DNA of 64,000 bases. Source: Incurvaria masculella (taxonomy: Eukaryota > Arthropoda > Insecta > Lepidoptera > Incurvariidae). The notes under the pieces were generated by a model that was not told where the DNA came from, ran no database searches, and saw nothing but the letters and a program-made list of their open reading frames with translations. The DNA lies in assembly GCA_946894095.1 (NCBI GenBank), contig OX335650.1, forward strand, positions 9,610,001 through 9,674,000, written 5' to 3'. The position numbers and the translations under genes were made by a program. Positions 33,001 through 48,000 of this stretch are shown piece by piece (within the stretch, counting starts at the first letter, position 1; every line of letters begins with the position of its first letter).

Positions 33001-36000
33001 CATGGTTCGGAATCCATATAGAACTATAGGTCCCCTTCCCCTACTAGATGGGATGGTAGGCCCGCCCGGTTTGGTACCATCGCATTGGATTGGGCGAGGC
33101 GGCAATGAACATTTTTCCGTGTTTTTCATTCAGTTCAATGTAGCCGTGCCCATAAAGGGAAGGTACCGTAAGGTGAAGGGAAGGCCTGGCATGGCACCTA
33201 ATTCCTTCGCGAATGTAGTGTATTGGGCTAATATCATAACGGCAGTTTTGTAGTATTTAGCCATCCATGTCAGGTTGCATGAAAATCATAAAAAAAGAAT
33301 TTATTAACATTGGAAATGCTTGGTTCGTAGAAGGTTTATTCAATGAAACTGTTGTACAATGTTGTACAACCTTTGCACATCGCACTTAGTTAAGGTCGGC
33401 CCGTAAGCACCTGAAAATTTCGCCTCCCATACAAACGTAGTTTACTAATAATTTGAAAACCAATGTTCCAACTTACTTGATATTTGGTATCTAATATTAG
33501 GCTACAAATGCCTTTGTTTTTTCGGTAAATGTATTCTGGGTCAAACCATAGAGAAAACAAAATTCGTATGAAGATTTTCTTTTTGCTTTCATTTCATTCG
33601 GTTCGGATTTTTCAAAAAAACAAAATCATGCAGACACAGATATTTGTTACCTGATATTAGATATTAAATATCAATTTAAATGGAGTAGCGGTTTCCAAAT
33701 TATTTGTAAACTACGATTGTATGGGAAGCATAGCTTACGGGCCGTTCTTAAGTAGTGACGCCTTCTTATCTAAAAATGTTCTATTTATCCACATCTAACG
33801 TTAGGCAAATCTGGGAGGTTACCATGAAGAATTAACGCCCCGAGTCACAGGCTAGTGAGTGTTAAGAGGGTTCACGTTTCGGGTAGGCCCATACAGAAAG
33901 GAAAAGCTATTTCCTAATCCAATTCCTAAATATATTTGGTTTAAATTATGCAAACAACTTCATCTAACGAGTACGTAGTTGTACATATTTTTAAATGTTG
34001 TCACAGTTCCTTATTTATTGGAATATTAAATGCTTAACTTGAAACATTTTGAATTAAAAAGTATGCAAAATCAAACAGAAGAAAACAGGTTTTCTCGTGT
34101 TTTTAAATTTTAACATGTAAGCTTTTAATGACCCTAGAACGAGCGTATCCGATAAGTTATCATTTTATATTTTTAGTTTTCATAATAAACACTTATTAGC
34201 AAACATAATTATCGGAAGAGCTTGTCATGAAACCATTTTGTTATTTTAGATTAATAAAAGTGGGTTTTACTCTATATATCTATTAAAATTCAAGCCTTAA
34301 ATTGATTTTAATTTTATTAAAACAGGATAAATCCTACAACAATTGCATTTTGTACTATGTTAGCATTAAGTACATTTTATTTCACTTCGCCGAATAACAC
34401 TTCGTTTGACAGTTAAGTAGCGTAGGTATTACGAAATGCAGCTAACCGTCAGATTTAGTCACTCACTTCCCCCCAGAAATAAACTTCTCAATCCGCCCAC
34501 ACACATATGCATGCGTATCGTGTCGACATACCTAAAGGTTTTAACTCCCCGAAAGCTCTCTAAGCAAGCACTCACCGCCAACTCAATATAAAATCAGAAT
34601 GCGTGCGATATTGGAAAAAATCGCGCCGATAGGTTTTATGTCCCGCAATGTAGGAGCACTTTGTACGAAGATGACTTCGCCGATTACGACTTTATCGGGT
34701 TACCCTGCGTGATTTCTTCGGAAAAGCTTTATCAAGTTAGACATCGTATTACCGCTTATCTTTAAGTCCGAGGTGAAAAAAATACTGAATAAGTTATTTT
34801 ATTCGAGGACATTACATCTATCTACTGTCATGATATTAGCACATGAAGCCACATTCCCTAGAATTGGGTGCCATGCCAGGACCTTTCGGAGATTGGAGAA
34901 CGGGAAATTAAAGTGGATAAAAAAACCCGATCATTTTTCATGGTCGCTTTGACTAATTTTGATTCAATGCAATGGTACCAACGCGGGTTTAACAAAAGGG
35001 TATGTAATAAGTACGGACGGTTATTCACGCTTGAAGATTTTTGTAGTTTGTTTTGATATTAATATTTTCAATCATTTTTTTTCCTTGCAAGAATAATTTG
35101 AAATAGGATTTAACATTCATTTTAATTTATTTGACGCGGATTTTTAAGATATCTCCAGAACTGTAGGTCATTGAAAGTGTTGCCTTATGCATGAAGCCAG
35201 GCTGGTCCGAATCCTCCCGTCAGGAACGAATTGTCGGCCAGAAAGCCCGTGAAATGAGATACAATGCGGCCGCTAAGTAGCAGCCTTATTGCGCACTTTA
35301 TCTTCAAGATGCCTCGATATTTTTATTTCAAGAAATGACTTCCATACCGACACCTACCTACACAGTAATGTATGTACATACCTATATGTGTTGTAGTGGA
35401 TACGGGTGATTGATAATGACAGAAAGAGTTTGTGATAGACAGAATGTCACTGCACTGCATTAACTATAAGAAAAATAAGAAAATAGTAATCTTAAGGCTC
35501 CAACTGACTCCAGCGTTCAGCAACCAAATGATAATGGCGATCTCGGGAAGCATTGAGTTTGCGTTAGGGTTCATTGCTGTATGCGCCTCAAAATCGAGCG
35601 CGACGCAGCGAAATTCAGGTTTTTGACCTGTAAAGCCTACTTTGTAAAGTGAATTAATAAATGTTTTACCGTTATTCAATAGATATATATGTTATCTTGT
35701 ACCACAAAATATGAAATTGTCTTAATCATTTTTAGTTTCCAAGCGCCGGCTTGAAAACCTAGTAAACATTTGTAAATAGGTGTTTACAAACATATTTTTT
35801 AAAATAATATAAGCAACTTATTAAAATTGTTTTACGGTCATACACTAGATAATAGTCTAAACTTTGATATTTAGATTTTTCTACCGATGTTTAAGCTTAA
35901 CCGACGCTGAGATAAAATAAGAAAAAACCCAAAATGTTGGAGGTTAGCGTCATATGGAGCCTTAAGAACGGCCCGTAAGCTATGCTCCCCATACAAACGT

Positions 36001-39000
36001 AGTTTACTAATAATTTGGAAACCGCTATTCCAATTAAATTGATATTTAATATCTAACATCAGGTAACAAATATCTGTGTCTGCATGCTTTTGTTTTTTTT
36101 TTAAAATCCAAACCGAATGAAATGAAAGCAAAAAGAAAATCTTCATATGAATTTTGTTTTCTCTATGGTTTGACCCAGAATACATTTACCGAAAAAACAA
36201 AGGCATGCAGACACAGATATTTGTAGCCTAATAATATTATCTAATGATACCAAAAAAATATCTAAATAATAATATATCTAATAATAAGATATATCTAATA
36301 ATAATATATCTAATAATAATAAGAATAAATAATAAAATATCTAATGATACCAAATATCAAGTAAGTTGGAACATTGGTTTTCAAATGATTAGCAAACTAC
36401 GTTTGTATGGGAGGCGAAATTTTCATCTGTTATCTGTATTTTGGAGTTACAAAAAATGTGTTTCATACTCACGCTTATTCGTTAAATCAATCAATGTATA
36501 ATAATGCTAGGGGGGTTAGGCTGACGGTGGGAAAGCGAGTGACGCTGACGCGGGGCGGCCGGCATCTGTGAGCGTCCGATGGCAGGAAAGAAGAGCATTA
36601 TCCCGGTGCAGACGATGAAACCAAGAAAGAGACCCAACATCGCTGCATCGCTTGTAAGTTCTCAAAATTCTGGGACTCCATTCCATTTCGGGGTCGTCCA
36701 TGAATTACAATGGGCGTTAATGGTTAATGTTTGAACCAAATTCGTTCAGTATACTCCGAGATATAACAATGAATTACTTTGAAAATTGTTAACACAGGTA
36801 AACCTCTACATTTAGAGGTTGTCTTTCCCTAACTCACAATCCAATTTCACTTGTCTCGCAAGTTTTTTAGCGACGTTTCGGGTTACCATGGTAAACTGAC
36901 TCGCCGGGTGTCGAGCATGTGAGTAAATCAATCTGACGCTTGCATTTCTGTTCTCTTATCCGAATAACACGTTGTTTGACTGTTCGAATAGAACGAAATG
37001 CAACTATATGTTAGATTTAATCATTGTCAAATATTTTTTTACATCAAATGAGTTTACATCATAATTAGACTACGTGGTTAAAAAAAGGATAGGCGATAAT
37101 TTACACCCTGCATTACGTCTATTTGCACGGAACCACTAAAGTTCGAATTGGAACTAGACGTCCCAGCTAACTAATATCGAGTGTAACAGTCTGGAAGAAC
37201 CGATATTAGTTAGCACAGGAAGCTAATTACTAACATGGAGCGCAAACAGACTACCCAATAAATGTCACTAACGAGTTTCCTGAACACATTTGTAACCACA
37301 TGACTTGATTGAAATTAGTGGTGAATATTTTTCAAGGCAAGCTTTAAGTAGTTATATATCCTTTAATTTCTACGGTAAACTAGTATAAAAAAAAAGAATA
37401 CAATGACAAACCCGGCGAGGTTTCTTGTCGGCTCTTCTTCGCCAATAGTTATCTAACCGACAGAAAAAATAATCCGAGTGTATAATATACATCCAATGGA
37501 GGAATAAATACCTGAATATGAAAGTTTGTCTGAAGTCGATTACAGTAAATCCTTTGGTTGTTAAACATTGAAAAAATACTGAGCTTATAGAACGTACGTT
37601 TGCGAAGGTATACATCCCTATTTTACTTAAACTTGTATAATCATCGAAATAAAAAAAAGAGCAGTGGACATGTAATCCAAAGGTCGCAGGTTCAAGTCCT
37701 GCTTCCGACGAATGTCACGACCAATACTTTTTCAGATTATTTTCAAAATCTGATTACAATGCTTCAAATGTAGATATCGCTGAAACTCAAATTAATGAGA
37801 TAACGGTAATGTCGTATCCATTAAATACATAAAATTATGAAATAAAAAATATTTCTTCAAGGACTTTTTTTACCTTTCAAATCCATTTTTTCGGTTATCT
37901 TTTTGTTTACAAAAATGAAATCTATCCTTTCAGCCATAACGAGGTTCACATCCCCCAAATCTTCTAAATGCAGGAATTTCACAAAAGCAGACTAGTCGTT
38001 CGGCTAACGAGTGTTCTTGCTGGTTTTTGGAGCGGGGACAGAGCGCGCGAAACGTGCGCTGACATGATGGCACTGGCTAGATTCTGCCGCGCGTATTCTT
38101 GACTTTACGCTATGTTATATAGGCGCCTTAATTGTGTCATAAACGTACAAAATAACGTAATTTTGAAGTGACTTTATTTATATTTTAAGTTTTTGCATGC
38201 CATGCGGCGCGAATCGCGACGCCTAGCGCGTTGCACCAAACAAGACTCAGTTCATCTTCGTGAAAATAGTAATGACTTCAGTACATGCATCTAGATGCAT
38301 CTGCTCACGTTTCTGAAAGTTTTCAGTGTCTGAGATCTATCAATTCGGATTCATTTTAGTTGAAACCATTTAACCACGTTAATCCAATAACACTGAAATC
38401 AGTGACGATTTTCTAGCCCATACAAACTTTGCAATCTCCTTTACGTCGACTTTAAAGTACTCGTAAAAGGACCATCCATTTCCAGTGAACTAACAATTTG
38501 TTTTATCCATATTCGTTACCTTTGGGGAGCGCAAGGCTTATTTTTAGAATTTGTTCGTATTCCCGAAGGAATAAGGTGCTATTAACCCCTAAATATAGGG
38601 GTCTACTGGGTCCATCCAATACGACTCTCCATGAATTCGCTGCACTGTTCCTAAGGTAAGCCTTGCATGCAAACAGAACAAAGAAATGTGGTTACAGGGT
38701 CACTTACCCTCCCTCCTTGTGAACGTGAAGTTCCTGTACGGGAAGGAGATGAGATCGAACTGCGAGAGAGTCATGCCCGGGACGAAGTTGACGCTCTCCG
38801 AGTTCTGCCACTCGTAGACCAGCTGCTGGTTGGAGTAGGCGTCTGCAACACAAGCAGTATGGCGGTACGGGCCTCGCTTCACATGCCCGTGGTTATGGAA
38901 TCAATTATTTCCCCGTTCATGTACCGCTTTATTCCTCATTCTGAATTGCATAAGTGAATATCGCCACGAATGCGAGAGGTTCCATGGTTCAGAATCCATG

Positions 39001-42000
39001 GCAGGGTTAAAGCCCGCCCAAATTGGTAAACCCGAGTTGGCCCGCATTGGATGGAAACATGGTCGAAGCGGCCATGAAAAATAGTCCGTTTCCAATCAGT
39101 CCAATGTAGCGGTGCTCATAAAGGGAATGGCCTGGCTTCAATTTTACGTGGAGTCCGAACCACGGCTCGCCTCAGCGGTCGTAAACGGTCATCCATTCAG
39201 AAACCGGCTGCGCCCAGAGTTGCTTAGCTCGCGACTAGGCTACCGAGATTAATAAACATATCTCAGTCGACATGAAAATACAACCTAACCCTGAACGGTG
39301 AAGGAAAATAATTGTTAGGAAACCCACAACTACGGTACGGGCTGTAGCCACGCTGCGGTGGGAACCCTGAGACCGAATCTTCTGTTTCCGGGAGCCAAAA
39401 ACGACACCCGTAGTTATGTATGTTTTAAAATTAATTTCCCAGTTATATTTTGTGTAAAACTGCCCTCTCTCCTGCAAAATCAAACTTTCAGGAGACAATC
39501 GATAAGGTCAATAACGTTTAAAAAGGCATATCTTTGGACAGTCTGAATGATTGACGTTGAATTAGTGCGACCCTATAAGTATGTTTGCTTCAGTCCCTGG
39601 TAGAGCTTCGTTACAAGTTCACTGAATTAGGTCTAGTTGGAGGACCCATCTAGTTTCTCCCGAAATATTCAAATTGTTCCAAATTGTTAGTAAGGTCAGG
39701 TCCCTTGTTGGACGGCCCTATTATTAACATAAATATTACATATACATATTATGCAAAGATCTTAGAGAAATTTCAAAAACAAATCACGTTGAATTATAGG
39801 CCACCGTATTCTTTTTTCAAAATCGTTATTATTTTTAGGGTTGTTTTTTCTGCTAACATTTAGTACGGGTACATTACCTTCGAAGTGTTGTACGAAGCGA
39901 AACGAATTATATCTAGGTTTGAGTTTGTTTGAGCACCGAAAAATACTTACAGCTTCCGAGAACGAGGGGGCAGGACTGACGGTCCATAGGGAAGTTGCGC
40001 AGCTCCATCGGACACTTCGCCTTGATGGTTAGCCTGCACATAAAATCCATAGCACTATTTATTAAAAAGGCCTTTTTAAACTATGATAGCACTGACCATC
40101 CTTGACCAATGACTCAGAACGAACGCGAAAAGCTGTAATCCGTGTTGTAGAAATAGTTCTGCTTATACTTTTTCTACATACCGGGTGAAGGTCCTTGCTT
40201 ATGGGGACGCTTGGCTCGGGTTATCTCTTTCCCTAAAATATGGTTGAAAGAGGTAATGGCTGTGCACGGCGTGATGCTCGTGAACGGGTGCTGTTTGTGG
40301 GGACTGGCCTGCTCCAATTGGCAACATATTAGTCGGAGAGGATTGTCTTTGCAAATAAAATGATAGGTATTTGTCATGAACTGTTGCATACGGCATGGAT
40401 TGTAAATTTTGTGTATTCATGTGAATTTAGTGTTTTACCTATGTTTTTGTTAAAATAATTGACAAACACTTTTGTAAACTTAGACTAAGTGGACGTTGAA
40501 AAAAAAACCGGCCAAGTGCGAGTCGGACTCGCACACGAAGGGTTCCGTACCATCGTGAAAAATAAAACAAAAAAATCACGTTTTTTGTATGGGAGCCCCC
40601 TTTAATTTTAATATTTTTTTAATCTTACCTATTTGTTGTTATAGCGGCAAAATAAATACACACTCTGTGAAAATTTCAGCTGTCTACCTGTTACGGTTAC
40701 TGAGATACAGCCCTGTGACAGACGGACAGACGGACGGACGGACGGACGGACGGACGGACAGCGGAGGCTTAGTAATGGGGTTCCGTTTTCACCCTTTGGG
40801 TACGGAACCCTAAAAAAAACAGGGAGTATCTTTCCAGTTCTTCTTCGCTGTGTTTTGTTTTGCTGAACTGGCCAATGCTAAAATATGACAAATCCGAGTG
40901 CAGTGTACTGTCTATGGATGATGAATAAACAATACAATACAATAAAACACCCAACACGTTTTTTGTAAAGAGAGGCCCGCTTTAATTTTTATTATTTTTG
41001 GATGGACGGACGGACGGACAGCGGAGGCTTAGTAATAGGGTTCCATTGGAACCCTAAAAAGTACACTTTGGACAAATGATGAAAATATGAGTGATAATAA
41101 CGGCTTATGATGCGGAGAGCTAAATGATCATGTGCAATGGTGATATATTAGAAAATACGAGTAGTTTCAGTAGAGAGAACATTTAAAAAATTTCCTAGTA
41201 ATGTTAGATGAAAAAGAATTTCTTTTTCATCTTAGCTAGTAATGGAAACAACTTTTTTTTCCCAAAAATGAAGCCGAGTGCACCTTTAATTTTTTTTGTT
41301 TCATTACAGTATAATACACATAATACAGTATAATACAGTAAATAAAAGTAATGAGTAAAAAAATTTCAACACCGGAGCTGCCGGACTACGAAGATCCCAA
41401 TAAAAACATACAGGCGCACGCATCTTTTCACGCGTGCTGCAGGGCGATAACTGTCATCGTTATCCTCGCTCCGTTTTCCTGTCCCCGGAAAACTCTTTAG
41501 TATGTTCCTGCAATAGGGGGAAATACCAAAGCGAAACTAACGTACGTTTGCGTAACTTTCAATAAAAGACAATAAGATGGGCATTTAGTTGTTTTTAAAA
41601 CATAATTCCGTAGAATTATAATAATAATATAATAATAATAATAATAAAAATAATAAAAATATTTAGACCTGGCCCACGAGGTTACCGCCATGTGGCGTGC
41701 ACGGAAAACCACCATCGTGCCAATTGTTATGTCTACGAACGGCGTTGTCCCAAAGAATTTGGCCAAACACTTAGAAAAATTAGGTATCGATATTGGGCTC
41801 CGATTCCAGATGCAGAAAGCGGTTCTACTCTCGAACACGAGAATCGTTCGGCGGTTTCTGTCTCTGTAGCTCGGAGCGGTCTTACAGGATTTGTCCCAGG
41901 TGGGACCTCCGTAAGGTTTTTTTCCAGTTTTAGGTTTATATTTTTTAAGGCTTATTTTTGTATTTTTGTATTAAATAATGTAAACCTAAAATTTGATAAT

Positions 42001-45000
42001 AAATATATACTGTGAATAATAATAATAATAATAAAATGGTTTATTTCAGGCAATTTTGCACCCATATAGTGATAAAGTTAAAGTTTACATATGTACAAAT
42101 CTATCAAAAGAAAAATAATGTTAGCTATAAAATAATGTTAGCTATATAATAATGTTCGTGTAATTATTTTAAATTCGAATTGATTGCCTAAGCATTCAAA
42201 TATAAGAACATGCAGGCTCTTTTAGACAACTAAATACACATAAATAATACAGAAAAATATTCGTCCGAACGACAGCCACAGGCACGCTCCTACCATCCGA
42301 CCAAACGAGCTTGCTCCACTGCTCGGCTCTGAATTACTTCTCCCTTTTCAAAATCAAACAGACAATCTTTTTGATTCTATGATAATGTTTTTTATCGAAT
42401 TGCACTAGCCAACCAGGTTTTTAAATTCGTTTATTGTGTGTATTGCTTTTGTATTAGTCGTAGAGACAACGTCATAGCTAATTTGTAGATATCCCTTTGC
42501 CTGGCAAAGCGACGGAGAGCTGCGTAAATAAAGTTCCTGCGTGAATAAAGGCCCTGGTACTAGCCAAATCGCAAAGTTAGACGAGGCACCCCAAGTCAAC
42601 TAACTAAATCTGACGATTAGAAGTGTCACTCTTACAATATATGATTCCTTGTCTAGGAATCAACCTATTTTAGTTAGTGTATGTTACCTATTTCTATACA
42701 AAATTCATTGCTGAAACGGTGTCCATTTTCAAACTTTTTTGACTAAATTTAGAAATCTAAAAGCAAATGGAATTATTTGTTTATGCATGTATGCTGTTCT
42801 TGCTTATATCTAGAAATCATATTACTTTCCGAATTTCTAATGTGAAAAATCTACTTTATTATTATTATTATTATATTTATTTATTGACACATTTAACAAA
42901 TTATTTCTACATACATTTTTGTAGAAAATATATAAAAATAACTAAATAAATCGAAGGGTCCACCAGCAGCGGGAAAAAAACCAAGCTATCGGTGGTTGGG
43001 TCCCAAAGAAAGAAACCTTCGGACGATGCGTGCAGTGTTGAGTTGGACCAGCCAGACCCTTGATCCAGCTATTATTCAAACCGAGCCTCTCAAGGTTATT
43101 ATTATTATGATTATGTAAATAAATGATGCAATAAAAAAATATTAACAATCCATTATCAGTCTGGAGTTCTATTTGGACTTGCTGAGGCGTTTCACTACAT
43201 ATTATTACATTTGTTTTAAGGTGCATTTGTATGGCGCGAGTAGTTGGCTAGTTCCAGCGCCTTAACTGGCAGCGGACAACTGTGTCACCTGTCAGTTTGG
43301 CCTTAAATTGTGTATTTTGTTATTATTTTTCCCTAAGCTAAGCAATAAATTTCATTACACTAAAAAAATCAAATTGAATGCTTATTTAATGCAGATTCCA
43401 AAAGATATATAATGTTACTATAGTTTTGTCTTACTATAAATAGGCGAAATCTTGAGTAGACGGCAAACAGAAATATACTCCGCGTAGCATTATATCAATG
43501 AAGAAATATAAACCAGTCTAAAAAAAACACACTTGGGAAACATTCTAAGATAGATGTCTTTACATCTTCACCTCCATGCTTTATATGCTATGTGCTACAT
43601 CTAGTGTTCTACCTTGAACCCCATTATAATTTCATGTTGAAGGGAAGGTAGGCAGGTGTGACGTGACGAGTCATTTGGCCCGGATTAATCGACACGCAGC
43701 GCTCAGGAGACCTATTCCTGAGATTCCTTAGTCAGTAATCAGGAATCTCAAGGAATCAATCGCTTTGAAAAGGAGATGGGATTTATAAAAATGATTATTT
43801 AAAAATTATAAATCATTGTGAGAGTTTGTTATCTTGTTGCTGGATTAAAAGAAGGTAATTGCTCGTCATATCAGATGTTATTACAAGTTTTTACCCTGAA
43901 ATTATTGTAGTGTAAATGGAGTTCCTGTATCACGGTTTGATTAAAAAGTTTGTTTGCATTAAATATGAATAAATTGTAATAATTTCGTATAATGGTCGTT
44001 TTTCTTTTACGAATATTTTCGTTAAGAAAATGGCTTTGAAAACCGCTATAAAAGCGGTTTTCTAGACTCAGGATTCCTGATTCCTGATTACGGAATTGCA
44101 GAAATAGGCCTGCTGAGCCCGGTTACAACTGCTGGGGGCTGGGTGCGAAGCGAAGACCGCGCCAATATTGTACTTACGTTAATGCTCCTAATCTTCTTTT
44201 CAATATACTTGGAGAGCCGTATATCACGAATGCGAGCTGGTCCATGGTTCGAAATCCATATAAAACGATATAAGGTGGTAGGATTGAGCCCGCCGTCGTC
44301 GATGAAAATATGGTTGAGACGAAAATTTTTTATGTGATTGGGGATGGGTAGGTAATATCACACCTGCTGTCATGATATTAGCCCAACACACATTATGTGA
44401 ACCATGACAATACAAATAAACACAAATACTATAAACTGTATGGAAAACATACATTGTTCGTTGCCGCTTCGACCATAATTAATTAAATGCGATGGAACCA
44501 ACCCGGGCGGGATTAACCCTAACTAGTAAGGTTAAGGTAAGGCTGTCGTCTGGAAAGCGGTGTAATATCATGTCGGTGGGTGTTATTAGGAAAATATGTG
44601 TGTCTATAGATTGAGCGAAAGACTGTGATCGTACCGCATGGCGCTCTATCATGTCTGCCTACCCCTCCGGGAAAGCGGCGTGAACGTATGCATGCATGTA
44701 TGTAACTAGTAAGAAAAGGGATCTACAGTTTTACGTGGAATTCGAACCACGAATGACGAATCCCTCAGTCGACATGCACGGTAATAAAGGCGGTGGGTTC
44801 AATAGTTTTCTTTTAACGTTCCCGAGCCCAAACAACACCAAATAAAAGTCTATTATATATATATTTTTTAAAAATATGAAATAATTCGTATGATGATATT
44901 CCTTAATTTACTTCAATGACCACATTTGGATCGCAAATGCGTGCCCTGTGGCTAGTCTGGTAGCAGAATATCGACAATATTTCTTAGGCTATCTCCGGTA

Positions 45001-48000
45001 CAGATGTATGGAGATTAACATTCCAGCCAACTAATATTATTTGTATTGAATCTTTTTTATTTTTTTACCCGACACATGATTGTATCATCTGTATAGAGTA
45101 GAATAGAAAGTATTTTAGCAAGAGAAGTGATGACAGATTAGATGAGATAGAACGACTACGCTAGTTATGTACCAGCGTGGTCGTTGTGTTCAATTTTTCT
45201 CGTGAAATCACCACTAAATTTCCCTTGTATCCCGGCGCATTATAAATCGTGGGTCCGCCGGGCCAGAGCGGGCGGCAAGTGGTGAGTAGCTACCCGTGGG
45301 GCGGCCCTGATGTCCTGTCGCAGGCTCCGCTCGTGTATCGTCAAATGACGCCTCCTCCACGAGCCTGATCCGAAACAGCTGGCGTCGCGCCGGCACTACA
45401 CCTTCACGCATGCAATCCTACACCTAACTCTGTTACTTTTTATTTTAAAAAAAACCCTACGGTGCCTTATTGTTAACTTTTAGTGTTTCCACCTCTATCT
45501 ATAGCATAATGAAGGGCGGGTGGGCATGGAGAGCGAGTGGGTGGAAATGATTCCGACTGTGCAACCTCCAATCATGATTTTTTACTCTCTACGAATCAAA
45601 CACACCATTTCGGTTGCAAAACTTTTTTTTTTTATGCGACCTGACATGGATGCCTATACCACGCAGCGACCGTTATGATATAAGCCCAATACACCACATT
45701 CCTGAAGGAATTAGGTGCCATGCCAGGACCTTCCCTTTATTAGCACGGCTACATTGAACTGGATGGAAAACAAGTACAATTTTTCATTGCCGCTTCGACC
45801 ATCTTTTCATTCAATGCGATGGTATCAATCCGGGCGGGCTTAAACCCTACCACCTAGTAGGCGAAGGGGACCTAAAGTTTTACATGGATTCCGAACCATG
45901 GAGCAGCTCGCATTCGTGACGAAATGCACTTATCGAACTCGGAAAGAGAAAGACAGTGGTGCATGCCGGAATTGAACCCAGACCTCTGGTACGCTAGGCC
46001 AGTCCGCGCGCCACTGGGCTACGAGCTTGCCTTGTGAATAAACGAGTTCAAAATTCTGGTATTTTAGAATTTGTGTATTTTTATTCGTGTAGTAGTCACA
46101 GTCGACCAAAGATTCATTCGCGGGCACGATACAAAATGCGTGCTATTGTGCTCTGGGACCTTCTCTCTTTCAAAGAAAAAGACTCCCTTATGAGGAGGAT
46201 GCAAAATTTCCACCAAGCAGACAATTCGCATAGTGTTTGATTTGGTAATATGTACGAAAATTTTCATTACAAAACTACTTAGTGCTAAAAGTAAATCACG
46301 ACCGCTGTAGTTAGAAATTAAAGAAAAACCAAATTTGTTATAAATCTTAAAAAAGGTAGGTTTGATTACTTACCACTTTTAGATGTTTTTGTTTTATCGT
46401 TGAGTAATCCACGTCCAAACTTATTGTATAAAATTGCGAACTTTGTAACTTTGAAACCAAACACAATTTTACAATGCCAAGATCATGAAACATTTCGACG
46501 TTCGATTAAATAAAGCTGTTTTGAGTATAATTTTGGATCTCCGACAAGAAATATGCGCACGGGTTTCATTCAACTTTTGTATTGGAAGTTGGCAGGAAGG
46601 CCCACCTCGAAAAAGTGAAAAGTCTAAGGACTTTTGGAAAAAAATATAATAATAATAATAATATAAGCCTTTATTTCAGACAAGTTTACATTGTTGTTAA
46701 ACACAAAATTTAGTTGACTTTGTCGACATCGATAGCGTTGTCTGTTTGCCCTTTGTTGGCAAAGGCCTCCTCCAAGCTCTTCCATGCTTTTCTATCCCTT
46801 GCTGTCCTCGTCCATGTGATTCCTGCCTCGGCTCTTATCTCATCCTCCCATCTTTTATATTGTCTCCCTCTTTTCCTTTTGTTGTATTTAGGACACCAAT
46901 TCATTATTGTTTTGCTCCATTTTTCCCTTCCTCTGATTGTATGTCCTGTCCATCTCCATTTGAGTTTTTTGGTTTTTACTGTTACATCTTCTATTTTTGT
47001 GCGTTTTCTTAGAACTGTGTTTTTTACTCTGTCGAATTTAGTTTTCCCAAGCATGCTCCTTTCCATTGCAGACTGACAGACTTCTAGTTTTTTTGAGTGT
47101 GCTTTGGTTAATGCCCACGTCTGGCATCCATAAGTAAGAACAGGTAGGATGCATGAGTTGTATAGTTTTCTCTTAAAAAACATGTTCGTTTCTCTGTTTT
47201 TCATTATTTCTTTAAGTGACCAAAAGCGTTTCCAAGCATTCCCTGTTCTGATTTCCATCTCTTTTGCCATTAAGTCTGTAGGTGAAATGATTTGCCCGAG
47301 GTACAAGTATTCGTTAACGTATTCTATTTCTTGGTTATTTATTTTAATTTGTTCATGTGTGCTGTTGGTCATCATTTTAGTTTTTTCCGTATTCATGGTA
47401 AGCCCCACTTTCCGGCTCTCTTTATCTAGGTCGCTGATCATAACTTGGATTTCATTCTTTGATGGCGCAAATACAATGAGGTCGTCAGCGAATCTCAAGT
47501 GTGTAATTTTTTCGCCATTTATATTAAGGCCATATGAGTCCCAGTCGAGACCTCTAAAGATGTTTTCCAGAACGGCTGAAAATAGCTTTGGAGACAGAGG
47601 GTCGCCCTGCCTTACTCCTCTTTCTATTTTTATTTCTTCTCCCTCTTTTTCCAATTTAACCTTCGCAGTGCTATTCTGGTATATATTACGGATTATCCTT
47701 ATGTACTTAATTTCGGCTCCCTGGTTTTTTAATGCTAGCCAAATATGTTCATGCTCCAGTGAGTCGAAAGCTTTTTTGTAATCTACAAAGCAACAATAGA
47801 AGGGGATGTTATATTCTTTACTTTTTTGGATAATTTGTTTGGCAACAAATATATGATCTAGTGTCGAGAAATCACTTCTAAATCCAGCCTGTTCCTTAGG
47901 TTTAGGTTTTCCTTAAAACTTTTGTTATTCGTTTGAGAATTACCTTTGCGAAAATTTTGTACAAGTTCGACATCAAACTGATCGGTCTGTAATTGTTTAT

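Noticed and set aside
46714..47781. Long plus-strand frames over 46.7-47.8 kb
   Set aside because: They are antisense to the RTE reverse transcriptase, whose motifs are on the minus strand.
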